64,000 bases of DNA from positions 2,611,501 through 2,675,500 of the forward strand of contig NZ_CP060131.1 of assembly GCF_014235185.1 (NCBI RefSeq), given 5' to 3'. The position numbers and the translations under genes are program-made. The stretch is from Pseudonocardia petroleophila (GTDB lineage Bacteria; Actinomycetota; Actinomycetes; Mycobacteriales; Pseudonocardiaceae). Of this stretch, positions 35,778-46,850 are shown piece after piece. The notes beneath the pieces were generated by a model, which saw only the letters and a list, made by a program, of their open reading frames with translations, made no database searches and was not told the origin of the DNA. How positions within the stretch are numbered: position 1 is the stretch's first letter; each line of letters begins with the position of its first letter.

Positions 35778-36227
35778 ATGAATATCGAGATCGCGGAACA
35801 GGTGGACGTCGCCCGGCCGGCGGCGCAGGTGTGGACGGTGGTCGCCGACTACGCGGGCGACCCGCGGTGGCGGGCCGGCGTCGCGGCGATGGACCCCGCA
35901 CCCGCCGGGCCGGTGCGGCCGGGGCAGACGACCGACGAGCGGATGCGCTTCGCCGGGCGGGCGTACCGCAACGCGGGTGTCGTGGGGAGCGTCGGGCCCG
36001 GCCGGACGTTCACCTGGCGGACGACGGACGGGGTCGACGCCGCGGGGTCCCGGACCGTGACGGACGCCGGGCCCGACCGGTGCACGGTCCGGCTGGAGCT
36101 GCGGGTCCGCCCGCACGGGGTCGAGCGGGTCCTCGCCCCGGTCCTGCGGGTGCTGCTGCGCCGCGGCCTGCGCGGCGACCTGGCCCGGCTGCGCGCGCTG
36201 GTGGAGTCCGGCGTCGAGGTCGGCTGA
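35778..36227 (+). CDS. SRPBCC family protein (polyketide-cyclase-like)
   Basis: 149 residues. 'EIAEQVDVARPAAQVWTVVA' followed by 'DYAGDPRWRAGVAAM' marks the START-like ligand-binding fold. A helical C-terminus ends in a basic segment. It is a candidate target of the divergent MarR protein, so it may act on a hydrophobic inducer. The ATG lies 8 nt after CATACT, suggesting leaderless translation. Confidence 0.82.
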   Translation: MNIEIAEQVDVARPAAQVWTVVADYAGDPRWRAGVAAMDPAPAGPVRPGQTTDERMRFAGRAYRNAGVVGSVGPGRTFTWRTTDGVDAAGSRTVTDAGPDRCTVRLELRVRPHGVERVLAPVLRVLLRRGLRGDLARLRALVESGVEVG

Positions 36228-36302
36228 CCGGGTTGTCCACAGGTCGGGTGGACACTGTGGACAACCCGCGCGGCGCCGCCGCGGGCCCGGCACAGTGCGG
36301 GG

Positions 36303-36944
36303 ATGGACGTCCGGGGCCTCGGGGCCGCGCTGCTGGACCTGGTGCTGCCGGGCGGGTGCGCGGGCTGCGACGCCCCCGACCCCGGGTGGTGCCCGACGTG
36401 CGCCGCGGCGATCGCGGCACCGCGCCGGGTCCGGCTCGCCGGGTTGCCGCCGACGCTCGCCGCCGGGCCCTACGCGGGCCCGCTGCGCACCGCGCTGCTG
36501 CGCTACAAGGAGCGCGGCCGCCGCGACCTCGCCGGCGCGCTCGCCGGTGCGCTCGGCTCCGGGCTGACCGGTGCGGCGCAGCTGGTGCCCGCCCCGTCGC
36601 GCGCCCCGGCGGCCCGGGCCCGCGGCGGCGACCACGTGCTGCGCCTGTGCCGGGCGGTGGCCGACGCGCGGCCCGGGGTGCGGGTCGCGCCCGTGCTGGC
36701 GCTGGACGGCCGGGCGGCCGACTCGGTGGGCCTCGACGCCGCGCAGCGGGCCGCCAACCTGCGCGGCCGGGTGCGCGTCCGTCCGGTCGGGGTCCCGGGG
36801 GACGGGCTGCCGGTGCTGCTCGTGGACGACGTCGTGACCACCGGGGCGACGCTGCGGACCTGCGCCGCGGTCCTGCGGGAGGCGGGGGTCCGGGTCGACG
36901 GCGCGCTCGTGCTGTGCGACGCGTCCGGTGCATGTGGATCATGA
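36303..36944 (+). CDS. ComF-family phosphoribosyltransferase-like protein
   Basis: 213 residues. The N-terminal zinc knuckle 'LPGGCAGCDAPDPGWCPTC' has four Cys. The PRPP-binding loop 'VLLVDDVVTTGAT' is intact. 'LRYKERGRRDLA' is the conserved ComF stretch. ComF proteins are needed for DNA uptake in competent bacteria, but their role in non-competent actinobacteria is unclear. It sits between lpqB and hpf as in mycobacteria. Confidence 0.88.
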   Translation: MDVRGLGAALLDLVLPGGCAGCDAPDPGWCPTCAAAIAAPRRVRLAGLPPTLAAGPYAGPLRTALLRYKERGRRDLAGALAGALGSGLTGAAQLVPAPSRAPAARARGGDHVLRLCRAVADARPGVRVAPVLALDGRAADSVGLDAAQRAANLRGRVRVRPVGVPGDGLPVLLVDDVVTTGATLRTCAAVLREAGVRVDGALVLCDASGACGS

Positions 36945-37188
36945 ATCGCGGGTGGAATCGTACCGTCGGGCACCTGTCCGGGGAATGTCACCGAGCGCAA
37001 CCACACGCTTCGGGGTCACTCACCGCACGGACCTGTTGCACCTCTGTGATCCCGGCTACCGTCCCTTCCCATCCGACCCACCCACTGGCCACCACGGTCA
37101 GCAGAGGAGGAAGAGCCCGGCGCCGGGGCACGAGAGCCCCGGCACGAACTGCACCGCCAACCCGACGCTGAGAGCGAGGGAAGTCTGC
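36945..37188 (+). other. Leader region of hpf with 8-bp hairpin
   Basis: This 244-base gap shows no convincing gene. It contains GCCGGGGC at 37122-37129 and GCCCCGGC at 37136-37143, a perfect stem with a 6-base loop and no U-tract, 45 bases before the start. No clear -10 or SigR-type box was found. Confidence 0.5.
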
Positions 37189-37863
37189 GTGGAGATCGTT
37201 GTCACCGGCCGTAACGTCGAGGTGCCCGAGCATTTCCGGGTGCACGTCGCCGAGAAGGTCGCTCGCCTGGAACGCTACGACCACAAGATCGTCGGGTTGG
37301 AGGTGGAGCTCTTCCACGAACCCAACCGACGACAGCTCAAGACGTGTCAGCGCGTGGAGCTGACCGGTCGGGGCTGCGGCCCCGTCGCCAGGGCGGAGGC
37401 CTGCGCGCAGGACTTCTACGCCGCCCTCGACGCCTGCGTGGCCAAGCTGGAGGCGCGTCTGCGCCGGTCCCACGACCGCCGCCGGGTCACCGGGCGGCGC
37501 ACCAGGGTCCTCGTCGGCCGCGGGTCGTCGAACGGCCGGGGCACAGCCGTCCTCGACGAGGCCCCGCCGATCGACGCCCTCGACACCGGGGCCGCGGTCG
37601 ACATCCCGTTCCCGCGCGACGCCGCCGACGACGTGACCCACGAGCACCTCCCGCCCGAGGCCACCGACGACGATCCGGTACCCGGCCGCGTGGTGCGGCG
37701 CAAGGTGCACACGGCCGATCCGATGTCGATCGACGACGCGCTGTCCCGCATGGAGCTCGTCGGACACGACTTCTACCTCTTCGCCGACGCCGAGACCGGC
37801 GAGCCGAGCGTCGTCTACCGGCGCAAGGGCTACGACTACGGAGTCATCCGGCTCGGCAGATAG
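37189..37863 (+). CDS. hpf: Ribosome hibernation promoting factor, long form
   Basis: 224 residues. The N-terminal S30AE domain starts 'EIVVTGRNVEVPEHFRVHVA'. A charged linker follows, then the C-terminal dimerisation domain 'DPMSIDDALSRMELVGHDFY' ending 'VYRRKGYDYGVIRLGR'. Long HPF forms 100S ribosome dimers in starvation or hypoxia. The GTG is chosen for GCGAGGGA 8 bases upstream and because the fold begins there. Confidence 0.94.
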   Translation: MEIVVTGRNVEVPEHFRVHVAEKVARLERYDHKIVGLEVELFHEPNRRQLKTCQRVELTGRGCGPVARAEACAQDFYAALDACVAKLEARLRRSHDRRRVTGRRTRVLVGRGSSNGRGTAVLDEAPPIDALDTGAAVDIPFPRDAADDVTHEHLPPEATDDDPVPGRVVRRKVHTADPMSIDDALSRMELVGHDFYLFADAETGEPSVVYRRKGYDYGVIRLGR

Positions 37864-37877
37864 CCCGTCCACCGACC

Positions 37878-37924
37878 CCGAGGGGGCGGCCCGCGTTCCG
37901 ACGGAACGCAGGCCGCCCCCTCGG
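37878..37924 (+). terminator. Hairpin terminator after hpf
   Basis: A 21-pair stem with one C/A mismatch: 37878-37891 pairs with 37911-37924, and GCGTTCC pairs with GGAACGC around a GAC loop. There is no U-tract, as is common for actinobacterial terminators. It separates hpf from secA. Confidence 0.8.
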
Positions 37925-38026
37925 CGTTGTGCAGGCAGGTCCGGGAGCTTCGCTACCCTGGACGGGCAGCGCGAGGCCTCCGGCCGGCGTGCTGCGACCT
38001 GACCGCGACGTGAATGAGGTCGAGCT

Positions 38027-40999
<2,973 letters not shown>

Positions 41000-41056
41000 G
41001 GGCCACTTCGCCCGAACCGCCCCGCCGCGGGGGCCGCTGGTCCTAGCGTGCGGGGC

Positions 41057-41662
41057 GTGACCGGCACCCCCGTCCCCCCGGAGCTCGACCTGCTCCTGCC
41101 GCGGGCCGGGCAGGCCGTCGACCGCGTCCTGCGCCGCGCCGTGGCCGCCCACGGCCTCAGCCCGACGTCGCTGGGCGTGCTCGGGGTGCTCGCCCGCGGC
41201 CGTCCGGCGGCGCACCGGGAGCTGGCCGCCGAGCTGGGCGTCGCCCCGGCCACGCTCACCCCCGTCGTCGACGCGCTGGAGCGGGCCGGGCAGGTGGTGC
41301 GGGAGCGCGACGCGGTCGACCGCAGGGTCGTGCGGGTCCGGGTCACCCGGGCCGGGCGGGAGCGGTACCTCGACGCGTTCGCCGCCGTCGCCCGCGAGCT
41401 GCGGGCGCGGGTCCCGCCGCCCCCGCCCGAGGTCCGCGGCTACCTCCGGTCCGTGCTGACGGCCCTGGACGAACCGGCGGGCGACGAACCGGTGGCGGGA
41501 CGGTCAGCCGATGCGCACGGCCGTCCAGCGCCACCGGCCGTCCTGCAGGTCGAAGCGGGCCGCCAGGGCGCGCACCTGCCCGTCGAGCTCGACGGCCAGC
41601 GCCGCCTCGGCGGCGTCGGGCCGCGGGTGGCAGAGCCGGACCCGGCGGAAACGGGCCGGTGA
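41057..41662 (+). CDS. MarR-family regulator
   Basis: 201 residues. The winged helix 'AHRELAAELGVAPATLTPVV' with 'DALERAGQVVRERDAVDRR' is MarR-like. TAGCGT lies 7 nt before the GTG at 41057, favouring this start over GTG 41048. A normal MarR would end near residue 145; the remaining 53 codons are antisense to the Rv3235-like gene and look unconserved. The tail may come from loss of an earlier stop. Confidence 0.75.
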   Translation: MTGTPVPPELDLLLPRAGQAVDRVLRRAVAAHGLSPTSLGVLGVLARGRPAAHRELAAELGVAPATLTPVVDALERAGQVVRERDAVDRRVVRVRVTRAGRERYLDAFAAVARELRARVPPPPPEVRGYLRSVLTALDEPAGDEPVAGRSADAHGRPAPPAVLQVEAGRQGAHLPVELDGQRRLGGVGPRVAEPDPAETGR

Positions 41663-41998
41663 CCGCCCGCCGCCCGGGCGCCGCGCGGCCACCACCCGCC
41701 AGTACCGCACGACCTCCTCCGCGGAGTGCGCGGCGAGCTGCCCGGCCGGGCGCCGCCCGTCGAGGACCTCGCAGCCCAGCCGGAGCAACCGGACGATCGC
41801 GTCCCGGGCCCCGGGCGGTGCCTCCGCCGCCCCGGCCGTCACCGGCGGCGGCTCCGGCCGGGCGCGGACGGGCGCCGCGGTGGTGCCGGGGGCCGGTTCG
41901 TAGGACACCGTGCGCAGGCACGGTCGGGTGGGGGCCGGGCAGGTCGCGGCGGCGGGGGGAGCGGCCGCGGGGCCGGCGGGCGAGAGCGTGCTGGTCAC
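41504..41998 (-). CDS. Rv3235-family protein
   Basis: 164 residues. A low-complexity Pro/Ala N-terminus precedes a conserved C-terminal domain with 'LGCEVLDGRRPAGQLAAHSA', 'FRRVRLCHPRPDAAEAALAV' and 'VRALAARFDLQDGRWRWTAV'. The actinobacterial family near secA has no known function. It runs convergent to the MarR gene with a 159-base overlap. The GTG start is uncertain. Confidence 0.72.
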   Translation of the reverse strand: MTSTLSPAGPAAAPPAAATCPAPTRPCLRTVSYEPAPGTTAAPVRARPEPPPVTAGAAEAPPGARDAIVRLLRLGCEVLDGRRPAGQLAAHSAEEVVRYWRVVAARRPGGGRSPARFRRVRLCHPRPDAAEAALAVELDGQVRALAARFDLQDGRWRWTAVRIG

Positions 41999-42059
41999 GG
42001 TGTCGACGGTGCGCCGGTCCCGGGGTCGGCCGGGGCGGTTCCGAGCGGTTCGGGTCCGT

Positions 42060-42079
42060 ACCGTCCGGCCCCGGACGGT
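42060..42079. promoter_or_regulatory. Perfect 9-bp-arm palindrome upstream of the HAD gene
   Basis: ACCGTCCGG and CCGGACGGT flank a CC spacer, ending 9 bases before the -10 hexamer TACCGT of the HAD-like gene. It lies in the divergent spacer with the Rv3235-like gene and could be an operator or an RNA hairpin. Confidence 0.45.
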
Positions 42080-42101
42080 CCGGGCCGGTACCGTGCGCCG
42101 G

Positions 42102-42476
42102 ATGTCGCTGCGCGGGCTGGTCATGGACTTCGGCGGCGTCCTCACCGACGGCCCCGACGTGCTCGACCTCGTCCGGCGGGCCCGCGCGGCCGGCTGCCCG
42201 ACGGCGCTGGTCTCCGACGCGCACGTGGTCCCCGACGAGGTCGCCGCCCTGTTCGACGTGGTGGTCCTGGGCCCGGCGCTCGGGGTGCGCAAGCCCGACC
42301 CCGAGGTGTTCCGCCGGACCGCGCAGCGGCTCGGGCTGCGCGTCGAGGAGTGCGTGGTCGTCGACGACCTGGCGGCGAACGTCCGCGGGGCCCGCGCCGC
42401 GGGGGCGGTGGTCGTGCACCACGTCGACCCGGACTCGACCCTCGACGAGGTCGAGGTGCTCCTCGGCCTGGCATGA
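42102..42476 (+). CDS. Short HAD-like hydrolase
   Basis: 124 residues. Motif I is 'VMDFGGVLTDG', whose second Asp is replaced by Gly as in a minority of HAD proteins. Motif II is probably 'TALVSDAH', motif III 'GVRKPDPEVF', and motif IV 'CVVVDDL'. There is almost no cap domain between motifs I and II, so it is a compact phosphatase-like or inactive member. TACCGT is 7 nt before the ATG. A terminator follows directly. Confidence 0.8.
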   Translation: MSLRGLVMDFGGVLTDGPDVLDLVRRARAAGCPTALVSDAHVVPDEVAALFDVVVLGPALGVRKPDPEVFRRTAQRLGLRVEECVVVDDLAANVRGARAAGAVVVHHVDPDSTLDEVEVLLGLA

Positions 42477-42479
42477 GGA

Positions 42480-42522
42480 GGGCCCGCGCCCCGGCGGCGG
42501 AGTGCCGCCGGGACGCGGGCCC
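42480..42522. terminator. Bidirectional hairpin terminator
   Basis: GGGCCCGCG (42480-42488) pairs with CGCGGGCCC (42514-42522), and CCCGGCGGC with GCCGCCGGG, around a GGAGT loop with a single C/A mismatch. It lies between convergent genes and can serve both. Confidence 0.82.
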
Positions 42523-42531
42523 GGTGTCCCG

Positions 42532-42548
42532 CCGGCCGCTACGGCCGG
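42532..42548. terminator. Second hairpin in the same convergent gap
   Basis: CCGGCCG and CGGCCGG form a 7-bp stem with a CTA loop just before the antitoxin-like gene's stop, probably reinforcing termination of that gene's transcript. Confidence 0.5.
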
Positions 42549-42552
42549 TCGG

Positions 42553-42810
42553 TCACTGCTGCGGCGGGGCGGGGGGCGGGGTCTCGAGCTGCTGCTCGTC
42601 GGCCGGCGCCCCGTCGGCGGGGGCGGGCGGCGCCTGCCGGGTCGTGTCGCCGGCCCCGGTGCGCTGCTGCGCCTGGTCGACGAGGCCGTCGATCTGGCTC
42701 TCGTGGCCCGCGAACCGGCCCTTGGCGGCCTCGCCGGCCTTGTCGAGGGCCTGGTCCACCTTGTCGTCGTGCTGGTTCAACAGGTCCTTGGCCTTGTCCA
42801 GGAAGCTCAT
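42553..42810 (-). CDS. MT0933-type antitoxin-like protein
   Basis: 85 residues. 'MSFLDKAKDLLNQHDDKVDQ' is the family start, with an amphipathic helix and a Pro-rich tail. The mycobacterial relative is annotated as an antitoxin, but no toxin gene is adjacent here. It could be a stand-alone stress or CsbD-like protein. Confidence 0.72.
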   Translation of the reverse strand: MSFLDKAKDLLNQHDDKVDQALDKAGEAAKGRFAGHESQIDGLVDQAQQRTGAGDTTRQAPPAPADGAPADEQQLETPPPAPPQQ

Positions 42811-42853
42811 ATCCGCACCTTGGCGTGGATCGCCGTCGAATGCACGCCGGGAT

Positions 42854-44074
42854 TCACCCGATCGGGCGTAGACGGACGTGTGACGGCCGGAGCTCGTCGA
42901 CGCTGTTGACCCCCATGAGCTGCATCGTCCGCGTGATCTCGCCGGTGAGGATCTCCACCGCCTTCTCGACGCCGCGCTGCCCGCCGGCCATCAGGCCGTA
43001 GAGGTAGGCGCGCCCGATCAGCGCGGTCCGCGCGCCGAAGGCGATCGCGGCCACGATGTCGGCTCCGTGGGTGATGCCCGTGTCGACCCACACCTCGGCG
43101 CGGTCGCCCACCGCGTCGACGACGGGCGGCACCAGCTCCAGCGGCACCGGGGCGCGGTCGAGCTGGCGCCCGCCGTGGTTGGACAGCAGCACCGCGTCGG
43201 CCCCGGCGTCGACCACGCGGCGGGCGTCGTCGACGTTCTGGATGCCCTTGATCACGAGCTTGCCCGGCCACGTGCCGCGCAGCCAGTCGACGTCGTCCAT
43301 CGTCAGCGCCGGGTCGAAGACGCGGTTGATGAGGTCGGCGACGGTGCCCTCGGTGGACTCCAGGCTGGCGAAGGTCAGGGGCTCGGTGGTGAGCAGGTTG
43401 CCCCACCAGTTCGGGTGCATCGCCCCGTCGACGAACGTCTTGAGCGACAGCGCGGGCGGGATCGTCAGCCCGTTGTGGACGTCGCGCAGCCGGGCGCCGC
43501 CGACGGGGGTGTCGACGGTGAGCATGAGCGTGTCGTAGCCGGAGTCGGCGGCGCGCTGCACGAGGTCCTTGGCCACCGAGCGGTCGCGCCACAGGTAGAG
43601 CTGGAACCACTTGCGCGCCCCCGGGGCGGCCGCGGCGACGTCCTCGATCGTCGTCGTGCCCATCGTCGACAGGGCGTACGGGATGCCGACCCGCTCCGCC
43701 ACGGCCGCGACGGCCCGCTCGCCCTCGTGGTTCATCATCCGCGTGAACCCGGTGGGCCCGAACGCGAACGGCAGGGCGGAGCGCTGCCCGAGGACGTCGC
43801 GGCCCAGGTCGACCGCGGAGACGTCGCGCAGCACGGTGGGGGTGAACTCGACCCGGTTGAAGGCCTCGCGGGCCCGGTTGAGCGAGAGCTCCCCGTCGGC
43901 GGCGCCGTCGGTGTAGTCGAACACCGCGCGGGGGGTGCGGCGCCGCGCGATGCGGCGCAGGTCGGCGATGCTCGCCGCCCCCGCGAGCCGGCGGTCGGTG
44001 CCGTTCCACCGGATCGGCGCGGGGCGCAGCAGCGGGGCGAGCTCGGACGGGCGGGGGAACCGGCGCTGGACCAT
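42854..44074 (-). CDS. FMN-dependent alpha-hydroxy-acid dehydrogenase (LldD family)
   Basis: 406 residues. The active-site His lies in 'LLSNHGGRQLD', 'VDTGITHGADIVAAIAFGA' binds FMN phosphate, and 'FQLYLWRDRS' is a typical FMN-facing strand. It is most like L-lactate dehydrogenase (LldD2) or lactate monooxygenase; the substrate is inferred. TACCCT is 6 nt before the ATG, giving a predicted leaderless mRNA. Confidence 0.9.
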   Translation of the reverse strand: MVQRRFPRPSELAPLLRPAPIRWNGTDRRLAGAASIADLRRIARRRTPRAVFDYTDGAADGELSLNRAREAFNRVEFTPTVLRDVSAVDLGRDVLGQRSALPFAFGPTGFTRMMNHEGERAVAAVAERVGIPYALSTMGTTTIEDVAAAAPGARKWFQLYLWRDRSVAKDLVQRAADSGYDTLMLTVDTPVGGARLRDVHNGLTIPPALSLKTFVDGAMHPNWWGNLLTTEPLTFASLESTEGTVADLINRVFDPALTMDDVDWLRGTWPGKLVIKGIQNVDDARRVVDAGADAVLLSNHGGRQLDRAPVPLELVPPVVDAVGDRAEVWVDTGITHGADIVAAIAFGARTALIGRAYLYGLMAGGQRGVEKAVEILTGEITRTMQLMGVNSVDELRPSHVRLRPIG

Positions 44075-44117
44075 GCCCCCAGGGTAGGTGGCCGCGCCGC
44101 CCGCGGCAGGCCCCCGG

Positions 44118-44873
44118 CTAGCGCCGGCGGGCCAGCTCGAACGCCGCGACCGCCCCGGCGCTGGCGACGCCGAGCGACTCCACGCCGCCGTGCATGGGGA
44201 TGGCGAGGACGCCGTCGAGGTACGGGTGCACGGTCTCCGACAGCCCGTCGCTCTCGTTGCCGAGCACCAGGGCCACCCGCGGCGGCAGGTCGGCGTCGAG
44301 CAGGGACGACCCGCCGGCGTCGAGGCCGTAGAGGACGAACCCGGCCTCGCGCAGCGCCGCACAGCCCTCCTCGACGGTGCCCGAGCGCAGCACCGGCGCG
44401 CGGAACGCCACCCCCGCCGACGCCTTGACGACGAGCGGGTCGATCGCGGGGACGCCGCGGCGGGCGAGCAGCACGCCGTCGAGCCCGGCTGCGGTGGCGC
44501 TGCGCAGGATCATGCCGACGTTGGCGGGGTTCGTGACCCGGTCGAGCACGAGCACGGTGGCCGGGGTGCCGGGTCCGAGGTCGTCGAGGAACTCCGCGAC
44601 CGGCGCCATCCGCGGCGCGACGACGTCGGCGAGCACGCCCTGGTCGTGGCGCCCGTTCCCGGCGAGGACCTTGACGCGGTGGGCGGAGGCGCGCTGCACG
44701 GGCACCCCGCGGGACCGGGCGGCGTCGAGGATGGTGCGCACCGGCTCGCCGCGCAGCCCCTCGGCGACGATCACCTTGTCGACCCGCAGGTCGGGGTCGT
44801 CCAGCGCCTCCTGCACGGGCTTGCGCCCGTAGACGGTGATGAAGGTGTCCTTCGGGGATCGGGGGTCCGGCAC
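44118..44873 (-). CDS. SpoU/TrmH-family RNA 2'-O-methyltransferase
   Basis: 251 residues. The N-terminal substrate-binding domain includes 'FITVYGRKPVQEALDD'. Motif 1 is 'NPANVGMILRSATAAG', motif 2 'ALVLGNESDGLS', and motif 3 'IPMHGGVESLGVASAGAVAA'. In motif 3 the usual Asn after SL is Gly. It probably methylates a ribose in rRNA, as RlmB does. TAGGCT is 6 nt before the GTG and overlaps the -10 of the divergent gene. Confidence 0.9.
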   Translation of the reverse strand: MPDPRSPKDTFITVYGRKPVQEALDDPDLRVDKVIVAEGLRGEPVRTILDAARSRGVPVQRASAHRVKVLAGNGRHDQGVLADVVAPRMAPVAEFLDDLGPGTPATVLVLDRVTNPANVGMILRSATAAGLDGVLLARRGVPAIDPLVVKASAGVAFRAPVLRSGTVEEGCAALREAGFVLYGLDAGGSSLLDADLPPRVALVLGNESDGLSETVHPYLDGVLAIPMHGGVESLGVASAGAVAAFELARRR

Positions 44874-44895
44874 CCGCGCAGCCTAGGATCGGGTC
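44874..44895. promoter_or_regulatory. 22-bp bidirectional promoter with overlapping -10 hexamers
   Basis: The minus-strand TAGGCT (44880-44885) and plus-strand TAGGAT (44884-44889) share two base pairs, each 6 nt from the start codon of its gene. Both transcripts should be leaderless and compete for polymerase. Confidence 0.65.
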
Positions 44896-46347
44896 ATGCC
44901 GCCCCGGCTCTCGCCCCTCGACGCCTCGTTCCTCTACCTCGAGCAGCCGACCACACCGATGCACGTGGGAGCCGTCTCGATCTTCGAGCGGCCCCCGTCG
45001 GGCTTCGACTACGACACCCTCGTCGGGCTCATCGAGCAGCGCATCGCGCTCGTGCCCCGCTACCGCCAGAAGGTCCGGCACGTGCCGGCCAACCTGGCCC
45101 GCCCGGTCTGGGTCGACGACGTCGACTTCGACGTGGCCTACCACGTCCGCCGCTCCGCGCTGCCCAAGCCGGGCTCCGACGACCAGCTGACGGAGCTGGT
45201 GGCGCGGCTGATGTCGCGCCCGCTCGACCCGACGCGCCCGCTGTGGGAGATGTACCTGGTCGAGGGCCTGGAGCGGGGCCGCTCGGCGATCCTCACCAAG
45301 ACCCACCAGGCGATGGTCGACGGCATCAGCGCGATCGACATCGGCCAGGTCATCCTCGACATCTCCACCCCCGAGGAGGACGCGGCCGCCCCGAAGGGCC
45401 GCGGCGGGGCCCGCGGCCCGGGCACCCACCCCGAGCTGTGGATGCCGCGCCCGGAGCCCACCGACGTCGAGCTGGTGATGGGGGCGGTCGCGGAGGCCGT
45501 GGCCCGCCCCGGGCTGGTCGTCGAGAACGCCGTCGCGGCGGCGGGGGACGCGGTGGCGACGGTCGGGAAGGTCGCGAGCGGGTTCGGGCAGCTGTTCTCG
45601 ATGGCGCGCACGGCGAGCCGGCGCGCCCCCGGTACGCCCCTCAACGTCGACATCTCCACGCAGCGCCGGTTCGCGATCGCGCGCACCGAGCTGGAGGACT
45701 ACCGCCGGGTGCGCGCGGCGCACGGCTGCACGGTCAACGACGTGGTGCTCAGCGTCGTCGCGGGGGCGCTGCGCGACTGGCTGCTCTCGCGCGGCGAGCC
45801 GGTCCGGTCGGGGTCCTCGGTGCGGGCGATGGTGCCGCTGTCGGTGCGCGGCGAGGCCGACGTCCCCAGCACCGCGACGGCGGGCTCGCTCGGCAACCGG
45901 GTGTCGTCGTTCATCGTCGACCTGCCGGTGGGCGAGCCCAGCCCGGTCGTGCGGCTGCACCACGTCACGCACGCGATGCGCGAGCACACGGCGTCGGCGC
46001 ACTCGGTGGGGGCCGACACCCTCGTCCGCATCGGCGGGTTCGCCCCGCCCACGCTGCACGCGCTCGGTGCGCGCGCGGCCAGCGGGATGTCCAAGCGGAT
46101 CTTCAACCTGGTCGTCACGAACGTCCCGGGACCGCAGTTCCCGCTCTACGCGGCGGGTGCCCGGATGCTGGAGATGTTCCCGGTCGTGCCGCTCGCGAAG
46201 GGCCAGGCCCTGGCCATCGGGCTGACCTCCTACGACGGTGGTGTCTACTACGGGTTCAACGGCGACCGCGACGCCATGCCCGACGTCGAGGTGCTGGCCG
46301 GCCTCGTCGACGAGGCACTCGACGAGCTCGTGGGAACGGTGTCCTGA
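44896..46347 (+). CDS. WS/DGAT (triacylglycerol synthase) family acyltransferase
   Basis: 483 residues. 'LSPLDASFLYLEQPTTPMHV' is the family N-terminus. The catalytic HHxxxDG reads HQAMVDG, so the first His is kept and the second is Gln. 'PLWEMYLVEGL' and 'NLVVTNVPGPQFPLYAAGA' are other signatures. It transfers acyl-CoA to diacylglycerol or a long alcohol to make storage lipid. A similar gene occupies this position in mycobacteria. TAGGAT is 6 nt before the ATG. Confidence 0.92.
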   Translation: MPPRLSPLDASFLYLEQPTTPMHVGAVSIFERPPSGFDYDTLVGLIEQRIALVPRYRQKVRHVPANLARPVWVDDVDFDVAYHVRRSALPKPGSDDQLTELVARLMSRPLDPTRPLWEMYLVEGLERGRSAILTKTHQAMVDGISAIDIGQVILDISTPEEDAAAPKGRGGARGPGTHPELWMPRPEPTDVELVMGAVAEAVARPGLVVENAVAAAGDAVATVGKVASGFGQLFSMARTASRRAPGTPLNVDISTQRRFAIARTELEDYRRVRAAHGCTVNDVVLSVVAGALRDWLLSRGEPVRSGSSVRAMVPLSVRGEADVPSTATAGSLGNRVSSFIVDLPVGEPSPVVRLHHVTHAMREHTASAHSVGADTLVRIGGFAPPTLHALGARAASGMSKRIFNLVVTNVPGPQFPLYAAGARMLEMFPVVPLAKGQALAIGLTSYDGGVYYGFNGDRDAMPDVEVLAGLVDEALDELVGTVS

Positions 46348-46850
46348 TGCGCGTGTACATCCCGGCGACCTGGCCGATCCTGGCGCGGATGGTCAAGAAC
46401 GGCCGCCTCGACCCGATGGGCGGCACGGCGTTCGCCCTCACCCCGAAGCTGCGGGAGAGCTACACCGCGGGCGACGAGGAGGAGCTGGAGTACGCCGCGA
46501 TGGCCGAGGCCGCGCGGGCGTCGCTGCGGCTGCTGGGCGTCGAGTTCGGGCTCGGCGAGGACGACGTGCCCGCCCGGCGGGTGGTGGTGGCGGCCGACGT
46601 CGAGGCCACCCTGCGCCCCGACCTCGACGACGGCGCGGTGCGCATCTCCGGCGGCGTGCCGATGTCGGCGATCGCGGCGGTGCACGTCGACACAGAGGAG
46701 GCCGAGTACGCGGTGCGCCAGGCCGCGGGCGCGGTCGACGCCGCCGACATGGGCGACCTCGACGCCGAGTTCCTCATCGGCGAGGCCGAGGACCACGAGC
46801 TGGCCTGGTACGCCCCGTCGGAGATCGCGTTCCTGGTGGAGCTCGGCTAG
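46347..46850 (+). CDS. DUF6912-type conserved actinobacterial protein
   Basis: 167 residues. 'RVYIPATWPILARMV' begins it, and the C-terminal 'DHELAWYAPSEIAFLVELG' is conserved among homologues. There is no domain of known function, signal peptide or membrane segment. It overlaps the acyltransferase by one base (TGATG) and is probably co-translated with it. It ends exactly where the convergent photolyase-like gene ends. Confidence 0.75.
   Translation: MRVYIPATWPILARMVKNGRLDPMGGTAFALTPKLRESYTAGDEEELEYAAMAEAARASLRLLGVEFGLGEDDVPARRVVVAADVEATLRPDLDDGAVRISGGVPMSAIAAVHVDTEEAEYAVRQAAGAVDAADMGDLDAEFLIGEAEDHELAWYAPSEIAFLVELG

Noticed and set aside
36945..37188. SigR-type promoter for hpf (GGAAT sequences present)
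   Set aside because: Two GGAAT copies occur but neither has GTT at 18-19 bp, so I do not call it.
42553..42810. Complete toxin-antitoxin module
   Set aside because: Only the antitoxin-like gene is present; neighbours are a HAD protein and a flavoenzyme.
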